Source of the DNA: an uncultured Mycoplasmatota bacterium
GTDB taxonomy: Bacteria > Bacillota_I > Bacilli_A > RF39 > UBA660
Reading direction: 5' to 3'
DNA length: 26,502 bases
NCBI GenBank assembly: GCA_900553435.1
Contig: USDC01000001.1
Location: 1 to 26,502 of the forward strand
Program-made: the position numbers and the translations under genes
The notes under the pieces: model-generated
The model's input: only the letters and a program-made list of their open reading frames with translations
Told to the model about the DNA's origin: nothing
The model's database searches: none
Shown: positions 15,591 through 23,440 of the stretch, one piece after another
Layout of the letters: each line of letters opens with the position of its first letter
Numbering within the stretch: position 1 is the stretch's first letter

Positions 15591-15622
15591 GGTGTCCGAA
15601 GACCTCCGGCCTCCAGGACACC
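15591..15622 (-). repeat. GC-rich inverted repeat just past the surface-protein gene
   Basis: GGTGTCC (15591-15597) and GGACACC (15616-15622) pair over 7 bp around an 18-nt loop that is itself GC-rich (it holds CCTCCGGCCTCC). It starts 11 nt after the stop codon and stands out in very AT-rich surroundings. There is no T run on the coding side, so a simple terminator is not a good fit. Hairpins in this position are known downstream of the variable region in diversity-generating retroelements. Confidence 0.6.
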
Positions 15623-15633
15623 TATCTACTAAT

Positions 15634-15816
15634 TCATATTTCAAGCTCGTATGGACTTGATAAAGTGCCATTACCCCCAGTAATTTTCACACTGGATGAA
15701 AGATATGTGACTAGGCGAGCGCCAATGGTACTAGCTGCATTGCCGCCGTACACACGGCCGTCGCTAAAGACAGCACGCACAACGTTTCTATTCAAAGCAT
15801 AAGGCGCCAGTAACCA
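15634..15816 (-). other. GC-rich variable-region-like 3' end of the surface-protein gene
   Basis: From Trp498 to the stop codon the base composition changes sharply. By my count bases 15711-15810 are 56% GC, against 38% in 16501-16600 of the same gene. Codons such as GCG, GGC, CGC, GTG and GTC, rare elsewhere in the gene, cluster here. The part after about residue 532 (YLSSSVKITGGNGTLSSPYE) looks constant, like the 3' invariant part of a DGR variable region. No template repeat with the same backbone was found in this window. Confidence 0.5.
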
Positions 15817-17307
15817 TTGATAATCACTATTGTATAACCAGTTTGTACTTGTACATGTTTCATTATAATAATCATATAAAGTTTGTTCTCTGTTTCTACA
15901 TCCACTACTTGCATATCCATAGTCACTTGGATACATCAATCCTACCTTACCAGTCCAGTTTGTTGTCCTTGTTACTGTTATTCCTTCATCTGTAGATTGA
16001 GGTGTTGTACTTGCTCTTTCCTCTGCATATGACTCTGATGCAGTTATATCATATTTTGATGCTGGGGTATACCATTTTGCGTTGTCTATCATTTCTTTCG
16101 CATTCTCTGTTAAACCTGTGGAACTAAAATCGCATGCAGTTGTTGCATTGTTACGCTCGTTATAACAGGTCCCACTTCCTCTATTCCAATATAAAGAATT
16201 ATTTACACTTTCGCTTTCATATCCTGAGTTTAATAGCCTCATTAGGTCTGCTCCTTCATATGAGCCACTACTACCCCATTGATTTATTCCATAACCTGAA
16301 TTTATTGTAGAATCACTTGTATCCCATGGATAGTCTCCTATACTTTCTTCTCTTATTATTTTAATTCTGTTTTCAACATTTCCTGTGCCATCATCTGTAG
16401 GAAATACTCCTATGATTCTCCACGTTTCATTGTTGAATGTCACATAATTTTTTACTACATCATTACTTCCACTATATCTGTATTCTGTTAATGCTTCTGT
16501 TTGTCCTGTTGCAGGTTGGTCTATTTTTATTAGTCCTTCACTATTTCCTTCTGTTGCTTTTGCAATTATTGTATCTGCTCCCGTTGGCTCTCTATATTTT
16601 ACTGTACAAGTTGTATTATTTGTTACATTTGATACTGTAAGAGTATTATTTATTATATTTGCACTTTGATTATTTGTACATGACACTTCTGGGTAACCGT
16701 ATCCTTCTGTTGGATTTAATGTAAATGTTGTACTATTATTGTAATTTACTGTTTTACTTGTTTCTCCTTCTATTGTCCCATTTAATACTGTTGCATTTAC
16801 TGTGTATGTTAGAACTTCATATTCTACTGTACAGGTTGTATCATTTGTTACATTACTTACTGTTAGTGTATTATTTTCTATTGTTCCTGTTTGTGAGTTT
16901 GTACATGTTACTTTTGGATTAACGTATCCTTCTTTTGGTGTTAATGTAAATGTTATATCTTCTCCATTATTTACTTGTTTTGTTTCTTCTGTTTCTGTAT
17001 CTGTTTTTACTTTTATTGTTACATTTCTTGTATTTATTATTTCTTCTCCATTTTTATTAAAGTAGAATTTACAATTATTTTGTTCTATTATTTCTTTTAT
17101 ATCTATAGAATTTGTTTCTTCGTTAAATATTGCATTTTCTTCTTTTACTCTTGTTCCGTTACAAATTGTATGACTATATGAATATCCACTTTGTGGTATC
17201 TTAGAACTATACTCATATTCTCCATTTTCTGTTTCTATTTCATACGCATTTATACATATTGGTATTATTAAAATAATTAATAAAATAACTGTTACTATTT
17301 TTTTCAT
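15634..17307 (-). CDS. Secreted repeat protein with C-terminal lectin/FGE-like domain; possible DGR target
   Basis: A 557-residue exported protein. The signal peptide is residues 1-21 (KKIVTVILLIILIIPICI). Residues about 97-163 and 168-237 are two copies of a domain ending NNTLTVSNVTNDTTCTVEYE or close to it, with GYxxPxVxCTN in the middle; they resemble bacterial Ig-like repeats. Residues about 245-557 form a Trp/Tyr/Gly-rich domain with YVTFNNETWRIIGVF, YPSDYGYASSGC and QWLLAPYALNRNVVRAVFSDG. That ending resembles the C-type-lectin or formylglycine-enzyme fold of DGR targets. There is no LPXTG motif or C-terminal membrane helix. The start follows GGGAGTAG. The substrate or ligand is unknown. 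Confidence 0.8.
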   Translation of the reverse strand: MKKIVTVILLIILIIPICINAYEIETENGEYEYSSKIPQSGYSYSHTICNGTRVKEENAIFNEETNSIDIKEIIEQNNCKFYFNKNGEEIINTRNVTIKVKTDTETEETKQVNNGEDITFTLTPKEGYVNPKVTCTNSQTGTIENNTLTVSNVTNDTTCTVEYEVLTYTVNATVLNGTIEGETSKTVNYNNSTTFTLNPTEGYGYPEVSCTNNQSANIINNTLTVSNVTNNTTCTVKYREPTGADTIIAKATEGNSEGLIKIDQPATGQTEALTEYRYSGSNDVVKNYVTFNNETWRIIGVFPTDDGTGNVENRIKIIREESIGDYPWDTSDSTINSGYGINQWGSSGSYEGADLMRLLNSGYESESVNNSLYWNRGSGTCYNERNNATTACDFSSTGLTENAKEMIDNAKWYTPASKYDITASESYAEERASTTPQSTDEGITVTRTTNWTGKVGLMYPSDYGYASSGCRNREQTLYDYYNETCTSTNWLYNSDYQWLLAPYALNRNVVRAVFSDGRVYGGNAASTIGARLVTYLSSSVKITGGNGTLSSPYELEI

Positions 17308-17370
17308 AATCTACTCCCATATTATTATATCTTTTCTTATTTAAAAACATTGTCGGTTATTGTTAGTTTT

Positions 17371-17399
17371 ATTATAACTTATTTATGTGTTTCTAGCAA
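17371..17399 (-). promoter_or_regulatory. Proximal promoter of the surface-protein gene
   Basis: On the minus strand TTGCTA (17394-17399) and a perfect TATAAT (17371-17376) are separated by 17 bp. It lies about 65 nt from the ATG at 17305-17307. Confidence 0.6.
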
Positions 17400-17440
17400 G
17401 AATTTCAATATAAATTGTTTCCTTATTTTTCCTTAATTTA

Positions 17441-17469
17441 ATTCTATAATACCCCCCCACGATTGTCAA
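17441..17469 (-). promoter_or_regulatory. Distal promoter with a G7 spacer
   Basis: On the minus strand a perfect TTGACA (17464-17469) and TAGAAT (17441-17446) are separated by exactly 17 bp. Seven of the spacer bases are an uninterrupted G run (C run at 17452-17458), unusual in such AT-rich DNA. Nothing else lies between it and the surface-protein gene except the proximal promoter. Confidence 0.55.
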
Positions 17470-17484
17470 GATTTTTAGTTTTTT

Positions 17485-18120
17485 TTATACGAAAAAACTT
17501 ACTACATCACTTTTTTTCATATCATTTTCTATTTGAAAAATTTTAAAGTAAGAGTTCTCTTTAAACGGAATTTTTACTTTGAAGTTATTTTCTTCATTTA
17601 CTATTGTTTTTATTATATTTTCTTTTGAAGTTTCAATTATGATTTCTGAGTTTTTTATTCCTTTTCCTATTAAATAATTATTAATAAATTCTATTTCTTT
17701 TGGCTCCTTACTTTTATAAACAGGATATAATTTTAAATCTTCTTTGATACTTATTTGTTCATTTGGATAATATTTGTTATCTTCCTCATCTTTCCAATAT
17801 AAAAGTACATTTTCACTTTTATATAGGTCATTTTTTATTATATAATCATTTTCTATTATTGGAGATTTATCATTTATATCTTTGTAATAATAAATGTCTT
17901 TGTCTTTAGCTTTTTCGTTTTCCGTTACATTATAATAAATTTTTAAATCATTAACTTCTTTTTCATTTATATATGCTTTATTATTTTCTATCTTAATTCT
18001 GTAATTTATATCATTTTTATATTTATTAGTTTCTTTTTCCTTTAAAATATATTCTCCATTTACTATATTTTTAAAAATAACTTCTCCTTTATTATTAGAT
18101 ATACTTTTATATTTATTTTT
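17485..18120 (-). pseudogene. SpaA/Cna-B-like surface protein, N-terminus missing
   Basis: An open minus-strand frame of about 212 codons ends with TAA at 17485-17487 but has no start. It runs open to about 18159, though the AT-rich coding character ends near 18120. The first part (YKSISNNKGEVIFKNIVNGE, then YILKEKETNKYKNDINYRI) looks like the end of a Cna-B/SpaA prealbumin-type domain. The next part (LLYWKDEEDNKYYPNEQISI, then KEDLKLYPVYK) looks like a Listeria-Bacteroides (InlB-type) repeat. The last 70 residues are Lys/Glu/Ile-rich with no sorting signal. It has probably lost its 5' part at the join with the neighbouring sequence. Confidence 0.65.
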
Positions 18121-18180
18121 TCTACCCTTTCGCGTGGTTTTTTTCAGAACGTTGCTTTTTTAGCAGAAAAGATACGAAAA
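18121..18180. other. Join between two sequences of different origin
   Basis: Bases 18021-18120 are 14% GC and coding for an adhesin fragment. Bases 18241-18340 are 39% GC and belong to a Lachnospiraceae-style kinase gene. The 60 bases between fit neither gene and hold no mobile-element end, tRNA or clear repeat. The break lies inside the adhesin reading frame and next to the kinase stop codon. A chimeric assembly is the simplest explanation, with recombination the alternative. Confidence 0.7.
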
Positions 18181-20319
18181 CTAATTATTTTCTTTAAAAT
18201 ATTGTTTAAATTGTATGGTTACAGTAAACTGATCGCCTTCAATTTTGATCTCAAATTTACCTCCGCAGTTCTTTGTAAAACTATCTGCAATGGACAGTCC
18301 CAATCCGTTGCCTTCACTTGTTCTTGATTTTTCTGCTCTCGCAAAGCGTTCCATGATCTCTTCTTCGGTAAAATTCATTTCATACGATGCTGTATTCGTA
18401 ACTTTCAAAACGATATTTCCTGCTTCTTCAGTGATATAAATGAAGATTCTTGTGCCTTTGAGTGAATATTTCAATGCATTTTCAATGACATTCTGCACAA
18501 CTCTGTACATACGGTTTCCATCACCCATGAATTTTGTATGTTCTGTATTGCACTGATATCTGATTCCAAATCCTGATTCCTCTATCTGATCAGCCATATC
18601 CCCCAATGTTTGTTCCACCAGACGTTTCATATCCATTTCTTCCATATCAACCTTGACATCTCCACTCGTTGATTTTGCAAGTTCAAACAAATCTGAGATG
18701 ATGTCTTTTAAACGTTCTGTCTTCTTCACAAGGATCGTCACATAATCTTTTGCTTCATCAGATAATGTATCGTCCCTGCTTAAGAGATCAACGTAGCCAA
18801 TGATCGATGTCAAAGGAGTCTTTAAATCATGAGAAACATTGGTGATCAGGTCGATCTTCATCCTCTCGCCTTTCATCTGCGTTTCTAATGCTTTTTCCAT
18901 TCCCTGTCCGATATGGGTCAGTTTCTGGCTGTATTCGTAGTAATCTGAGTCCTCACTTATATCTGTTATTGCTGTCAATTCTCCATTTGAGATACGTTCG
19001 ATCTGATCGACTAATTTTCCTAAATCTCTTTGCTCTTCTGCATATTTGTTTGAATATTTCTTAAAGAATTTGAATAATGAAATACATGTAATTGCTATTA
19101 AAGCAACCAGAAAGTCGCTCAATTGAGCTCCTGTGAACAATATGATAACGCAGACCGCAACGCCTCCAATCATGATATATCTCAAAACGCGGTATTGCCT
19201 GATCCTGTCTCTTGCATGTTTTTGTGCAAAAGACATTGCTTCTTCTTCCAATTCTCGTCTTTGCTTTTCATGACGATACCATTTTCTAAAATACCCTAAG
19301 CAAAACGTGGAATCCAAAAGATTTCTTTCTTTTATTCTCCATACCGTTGTCTGTACGCATACTGCGAACGCCATGATAAAAAATGGTACGGACAGATAAC
19401 TTAGCATCATGATCATCTCTAATGTCGATGAACTCAAACTCATTGTACCCTGTGCGTATTCGATCGTATATTGCCAGTCTCCAATGCATAATGCAATTGC
19501 AAGTCCGATCAGGATCAATCCTGCTACCAGTATAATTTCCCACCAGATTTTATCCAGTGCATTAAAAAATTTGGTTCGTTTCTTCTGCAGTGCGAATAAA
19601 ATACACAATAAGATTGTTCCGATTACTTCAACCACTGATACAATAACGATGGCTTTCAGTCCTGTAGCAAGCTGTTTTGTTGCCTTCTTCTGAAACTGAT
19701 CAATCTCTGTTAAAGCTTTCTTTGTCAACGAAATCTCAATTTCTGCTGTTTCCAGACGCTGCTTCTTTTTATTATTGATCAGAAGATTGGATGGAAATAC
19801 AAATTCCATCGTGTAGCTGTCTCCAGCAAACGCATAATATTCTTCTGGATTTGCATTAAAATCATCGGTTGGGTCCCATCCTTTAAAACTTCCATCTTTA
19901 TTTAATTCTGTTTCGGATCGTTCTATATGAAAATGTTCAATCCTTCCCCCTGTATAATCTGCATTTTTCGCCCCATAATACGATGTTGTTGTTATCATCT
20001 TTTTGTCATATGGTTTGACTTTCATTGTTACTTTTACTCTGGATTCATTTTTAATCTTTGTAAGCAGATCCTCTGACACATGGTTTCGCTGGCCGGAATA
20101 AGTTTTTGCACCTTGTTGCTCTGCCCATTTGTCAAATAATGATGTCTGTGTCTTTTTGATATAATCAATCTGATCTAGCTCATCCACTGTAAAACTGCTA
20201 TTTCCCGTCAGTGCCATGTTATGAATCGTACTGATCCCATACATTCCTGACAAGGTCATAACAATGATCACAAATGTGACCAGTATCGTATTAGTCCATT
20301 TTTTCGATCTTGTATCCAA
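18181..20319 (-). CDS. Sensor histidine kinase with large extracellular and multi-helix input region
   Basis: A 712-residue membrane kinase. There is a membrane helix at 11-30, an extracellular domain of about 190 residues, then helices near 221-245, 258-280, 302-326 and a hydrophobic stretch 380-416. A HAMP-like linker follows (LGKLVDQIERISNGELTAI). The H-box NVSHDLKTPLTSIIGY places the phosphorylated histidine at 497. The N-box VVQNVIENALKYS and the G-box EGNGLGLSIA complete the HATPase domain. Translation starts at TTG (20317-20319), overlapping the regulator gene by 29 nt, so the pair is coupled. The signal sensed is unknown; the nearby divergent surface-protein gene is a possible target. 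Confidence 0.88.
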   Translation of the reverse strand: MDTRSKKWTNTILVTFVIIVMTLSGMYGISTIHNMALTGNSSFTVDELDQIDYIKKTQTSLFDKWAEQQGAKTYSGQRNHVSEDLLTKIKNESRVKVTMKVKPYDKKMITTTSYYGAKNADYTGGRIEHFHIERSETELNKDGSFKGWDPTDDFNANPEEYYAFAGDSYTMEFVFPSNLLINNKKKQRLETAEIEISLTKKALTEIDQFQKKATKQLATGLKAIVIVSVVEVIGTILLCILFALQKKRTKFFNALDKIWWEIILVAGLILIGLAIALCIGDWQYTIEYAQGTMSLSSSTLEMIMMLSYLSVPFFIMAFAVCVQTTVWRIKERNLLDSTFCLGYFRKWYRHEKQRRELEEEAMSFAQKHARDRIRQYRVLRYIMIGGVAVCVIILFTGAQLSDFLVALIAITCISLFKFFKKYSNKYAEEQRDLGKLVDQIERISNGELTAITDISEDSDYYEYSQKLTHIGQGMEKALETQMKGERMKIDLITNVSHDLKTPLTSIIGYVDLLSRDDTLSDEAKDYVTILVKKTERLKDIISDLFELAKSTSGDVKVDMEEMDMKRLVEQTLGDMADQIEESGFGIRYQCNTEHTKFMGDGNRMYRVVQNVIENALKYSLKGTRIFIYITEEAGNIVLKVTNTASYEMNFTEEEIMERFARAEKSRTSEGNGLGLSIADSFTKNCGGKFEIKIEGDQFTVTIQFKQYFKENN

Positions 20320-20998
20320 TTCCCCACACCACCTTTAAATATCTTGGATTTTTTGCATCTATTTCTATTTTCTCGCGGATACGGCGGATATGGACCATGA
20401 CTGTATTTTCTGTTGCGTAGGCTTCTTCGTTCCATACACGTTCATAGATTTCATCTGCTGAAAATACCCTGCCAAGATTCTTCATGAGAAGGCTTACGAT
20501 CTTATATTCGGTTGCTGTCAGTTTCACAGCTTCCCCGTCAACTAACATTCTTTTTCCTTTCATATCAAGGATCAGTCCGCCGTTTATAATTTGTTCCTTA
20601 TTGCTTTTTGGGGCATTCATCCCACCAAACTGCATGTATCTTCGCAGTTGTGATTTGACTCTTGCCACCAGTTCATCTGGGCGGAATGGTTTGCTGACAT
20701 AATCATCGGCTCCCATGGATAATCCGAGAATCTTATCGCTTTCTTCTGTCTTTGCTGACAAAATGATAATTGGAATGTTCTTGCTTTCACGGATCTTCAT
20801 GGTAGCTGAAAGTCCGTCCATCTTTGGCATCATGACGTCTATGATCAAAAGCTGGACTTCTTGTTCCATCAGCACATCCATTGCTTCCAGTCCGTTATAT
20901 GCAGTGATAATTTCATAGTCTTCCATTTCCAGACGTTTCTTGATCGCCCCTACGATCTCCTTGTCGTCATCGACGACCAGAATCTTTGGCTGGTTCAT
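20291..20998 (-). CDS. OmpR-family response regulator
   Basis: A 235-residue regulator. The receiver domain (about 1-120) has the acidic pocket VVDDD at 8-12, the phosphoacceptor D54 in LLIIDVMMPKMDG, S81 in ILSAK and K103 in YVSKPF. The C-terminal winged helix (about 135-235) has LTATEYKIVSLLMKNLGRVF and TVMVHIRRIREKIE, ending VVWGIGYKIEKMD. The ATG at 20996-20998 follows GAGGAGG and gives the standard N-terminus MNQPKILVVDDD. It is the upstream partner of the overlapping kinase gene. Confidence 0.93.
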   Translation of the reverse strand: MNQPKILVVDDDKEIVGAIKKRLEMEDYEIITAYNGLEAMDVLMEQEVQLLIIDVMMPKMDGLSATMKIRESKNIPIIILSAKTEESDKILGLSMGADDYVSKPFRPDELVARVKSQLRRYMQFGGMNAPKSNKEQIINGGLILDMKGKRMLVDGEAVKLTATEYKIVSLLMKNLGRVFSADEIYERVWNEEAYATENTVMVHIRRIREKIEIDAKNPRYLKVVWGIGYKIEKMD

Positions 20999-21359
20999 AG
21001 TTTTTCCTCCTCGTATCTTTGATGGTTTTATCTTAACAATTAATTCTTTAATTTCCCTTAATGTAATTCTTACAAAATTCTTAACTTTCTTTATTATATT
21101 GAATTGTACCTGCAAAGTAAATGTTATACCAATATCTGCCATTCTAAAGGTTAAATTGTACCATAGCACCTGTCGAATTTAGCATCTGTTGCGTAGCGAG
21201 TCGAGCGAAAGCGGGTCACTAGGCAGTATATTGATAATTATTCTCATTTGTAGTTATTGTCCACTAACTATTCATATGGTATCATATTTCCCAGCAGTTA
21301 GATTCTTCTAACTATTATACGCGCTATTATTTTATTACAAGAAAACGGAGGAAAACTAT
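20999..21359. promoter_or_regulatory. Divergent intergenic region between the regulator and the surface-protein gene
   Basis: These 361 bases hold the control regions of both sides. Near the regulator, the plus strand carries related AATTCTT(T)AA-type motifs at 21042, 21065 and 21076; the last two are 11 bp apart, the repeat spacing expected for an OmpR-type dimer. A minus-strand TATAAT is at about 21092-21097. In the middle is a GC-rich patch (about 21188-21218, with GAGTCGAGCGAAAGCGGGTC) that I cannot explain. Near the plus-strand gene is the promoter listed separately, then a small hairpin GTTAGA-TTCT-TCTAAC. The operator assignment is an inference. Confidence 0.4.
21257..21285 (+). promoter_or_regulatory. 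Promoter of the fibronectin-type surface-protein gene
   Basis: TTGTCC (21257-21262) and TATCAT (21280-21285) are separated by 17 bp. A TGG just before the -10 makes it an extended -10 promoter. It lies about 75 bp from the ATG, which is preceded by CGGAGG. Confidence 0.5.
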
Positions 21360-23348
21360 ATGCGTAAAAGATTAATTGGTAAAGCTTTTGCAGTTGCCAT
21401 GACTGGTGCTATGGCTTTCACAGCTACTCCTGTGACTGCTAACATCTTTAATGTGGCTCATGTTGTAAAAGCTGCTGAAGCTGATCAGGCTGAAGAATGG
21501 ACATATTGTTATGTTGGACTTACTTGGGCAGAATATTGGGCACATGAGGATGTTTATAATGCTGGTGATGCTTCTAGCTCAGATGTTTTAGATTCTAAAA
21601 AAGAATCAGATAAAGGTGGATATGATGTTGTTACTCGAGCAACAGCAAACCATGGATTACATCGTGGAAGCTATCAGTGCATGGCTACCATCTTTACTAC
21701 AGATGCAGATGGTAAAACTGGTCCTGAGTACAAAGTTTCCCACTGGTCTGATGATGGTAAAACAATCTATTTAACAGATGGTTCATCTGTCAGCTGGAAT
21801 AAAGGAAAGATTACTGATAACGGAAATACTTATACAATGTCCCATTATAAAGTTTCTGGTATTAAGTATGTTCCTGTAGCTGTTAAAACTTCTCAATTAA
21901 ATGATTTAAAAGCCAAATATCAGGTTGTTGAAAATGGTCGTACTTTAACTGGTGGTTACACCGAAGTAAATTTATCTGCTTATACTGCAACTGCAAATGT
22001 AACAGCAAATACAAATGGTTTAAAAACAGCTACAGAAAACTCTGATGGATCTTTCTCTTTCAGTGCCCGCAAAACTGGTTCTGAATCTGGTTTAAAAGAT
22101 ACTGCTATCAAGAAAGTGGATTCTGATAAGATTACTGTTACGGTTCAACCTGGTGCAGGTTCTTATGGTGAGTTTTTACGTGTCGATCTTAATGGTGATG
22201 CTTATGGAGATCTTGGTTCAAATATGCAGGCTGTTACATGGACATACTATGGATATGATGATACATATTCTAAACCATTAGCAACATATGGTACTAAATT
22301 TGCTGCTGACAACTGGATGCATAAATCTATGGGAATCCAGCTTGGTTTAACAGAATCTATTCGTTGTCAGTTACCTGAAGATTATGATGGAACTGGTTAC
22401 TGGAAACTTACTATTTCTGCTCTTGGATATGAGGACTTCTCATTCAATATTCAGGCTACAGGTGACAATATCGCAAATGCTAAAGATGCAACAGACACAG
22501 AAAAATCCGATCTTCAGAAACTGATCGATCAGGCAAATGATATGAAAGCTGACAAAGATTCTTACTGTGATGGACAGGACAAGGCTTGGGCAGATCTTGA
22601 CACAGAACTTGGTGAAGCTGTTGATGCTTTAAAAGATGAAGTTATTTATTCTGGTACTGTAAAAGAATGCACATCTCATTTAACAGCTGCTATGAAAGCT
22701 GTCACAAAGAAGAATTACGAAACAATTACTACACCAGCTTCAACATCTAAAGATGGTTCTATCGTAGTAAAATGCTCTAACTGTGGTGATGTTAAGAGTA
22801 CAACAACAATCGCCAAGATTAAATCTATCGCATTAAACAAAACATCTTTCACAGAAAACGGAAAAGTTCAGAAAGCTACTGTTGTAGCAAAAGATTCTGC
22901 CAACAAAACAATCGCAGCAAGCAATTACACAGTATCTTACTCTAACTCCAACAGTAAAAAACCTGGAACTTATACAGCAACTGTTAAATTTAATGGTAAA
23001 AACTACACAGGTACAAAGAAATTAACTTACAAGATCAATGCGAAAGCACCTGCTAAGACAACTGTTAAATTAAGCAAAGCGAAAAAGACATCCTTAAAAG
23101 CTTCTTGGAGTAAAGTTGCCAACGCTACTTCTTACGAAGTACAGTATGGTACATCTAAGAGCTTCAAAGGTGCAAAAACTGTAAAAGTTTCTTCTAAATC
23201 TTCTTCTAAAGTTTTAACAAAACTTAAAAAGAATAAGAAGTATTATGTAAGAGTCAGAGCCGTAAGAACTGTAAAAGTTGATAATAAGAACACAACTTTA
23301 CGTGCTTCTTGGTCATCTGCAAAGAACTTAAAAACTAAGAAAAAATAA
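21360..23348 (+). CDS. Secreted surface protein with C-terminal fibronectin type III domain
   Basis: A 662-residue exported protein. The signal peptide covers roughly residues 1-38 (RLIGKAFAVAMTGAMAFTA, then cleavage near VKAAEA). Residues about 47-175 (YCYVGLTWAEYWAHEDVYNA, then VTRATANHGLHRGSYQ) resemble proteins annotated in Lachnospiraceae as containing a Tp47 penicillin-binding-lipoprotein domain; this is from memory and uncertain. A helical stretch near 375-430 and a CSNCG motif follow. An Ig-like region precedes a fibronectin type III domain over the last 100 residues (KASWSKVANATSYEVQYGTS). The C-terminus is very Lys-rich with no LPXTG. The gene is divergent from the two-component system and closed by a strong terminator. 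Confidence 0.8.
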   Translation: MRKRLIGKAFAVAMTGAMAFTATPVTANIFNVAHVVKAAEADQAEEWTYCYVGLTWAEYWAHEDVYNAGDASSSDVLDSKKESDKGGYDVVTRATANHGLHRGSYQCMATIFTTDADGKTGPEYKVSHWSDDGKTIYLTDGSSVSWNKGKITDNGNTYTMSHYKVSGIKYVPVAVKTSQLNDLKAKYQVVENGRTLTGGYTEVNLSAYTATANVTANTNGLKTATENSDGSFSFSARKTGSESGLKDTAIKKVDSDKITVTVQPGAGSYGEFLRVDLNGDAYGDLGSNMQAVTWTYYGYDDTYSKPLATYGTKFAADNWMHKSMGIQLGLTESIRCQLPEDYDGTGYWKLTISALGYEDFSFNIQATGDNIANAKDATDTEKSDLQKLIDQANDMKADKDSYCDGQDKAWADLDTELGEAVDALKDEVIYSGTVKECTSHLTAAMKAVTKKNYETITTPASTSKDGSIVVKCSNCGDVKSTTTIAKIKSIALNKTSFTENGKVQKATVVAKDSANKTIAASNYTVSYSNSNSKKPGTYTATVKFNGKNYTGTKKLTYKINAKAPAKTTVKLSKAKKTSLKASWSKVANATSYEVQYGTSKSFKGAKTVKVSSKSSSKVLTKLKKNKKYYVRVRAVRTVKVDNKNTTLRASWSSAKNLKTKKK

Positions 23349-23391
23349 TTTTCTTATCTCTCATACAATTACATCTCAATCTTAAAATCAT

Positions 23392-23431
23392 AAAAGAAGG
23401 TGGAACTTATCATTTGGTTCCACCTTCTTTT
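23392..23431. terminator. Strong bidirectional intrinsic terminator
   Basis: AAAAGAAGGTGGAAC (23392-23406) and GTTCCACCTTCTTTT (23417-23431) form a perfect 15-bp stem with a 10-nt loop and T runs on both strands. It serves the convergent plus-strand surface gene and the minus-strand phosphatase gene. Confidence 0.92.
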
Positions 23432-23440
23432 TCACATTAT

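Noticed and set aside
15591..15622. GC-rich hairpin as an intrinsic terminator of the surface-protein gene
   Set aside because: No T run follows on the coding strand and the loop is long and GC-rich, so it does not look like a standard terminator.
16555..17020. CRISPR or tandem DNA repeat array in the surface-protein gene
   Set aside because: There are only two degenerate copies of a roughly 70-residue protein domain, coding throughout, with no spacer structure.
16725..17181. Plus-strand open frames rich in Leu, Tyr and Phe opposite the surface-protein gene
   Set aside because: They are complements of its Asn/Thr/Lys/Glu-rich repeat codons, with no ribosome binding sites or family features.
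17308..18180. DGR template repeat or small accessory gene near the target gene
   Set aside because: I found no stretch resembling the 15634-15816 backbone, and the region codes for an adhesin fragment instead.
20291..21169. Longer version of the response regulator with 57 extra residues
   Set aside because: The extension covers the likely control region, and the ATG at 20998 has a strong GAGGAGG site and gives the family N-terminus.
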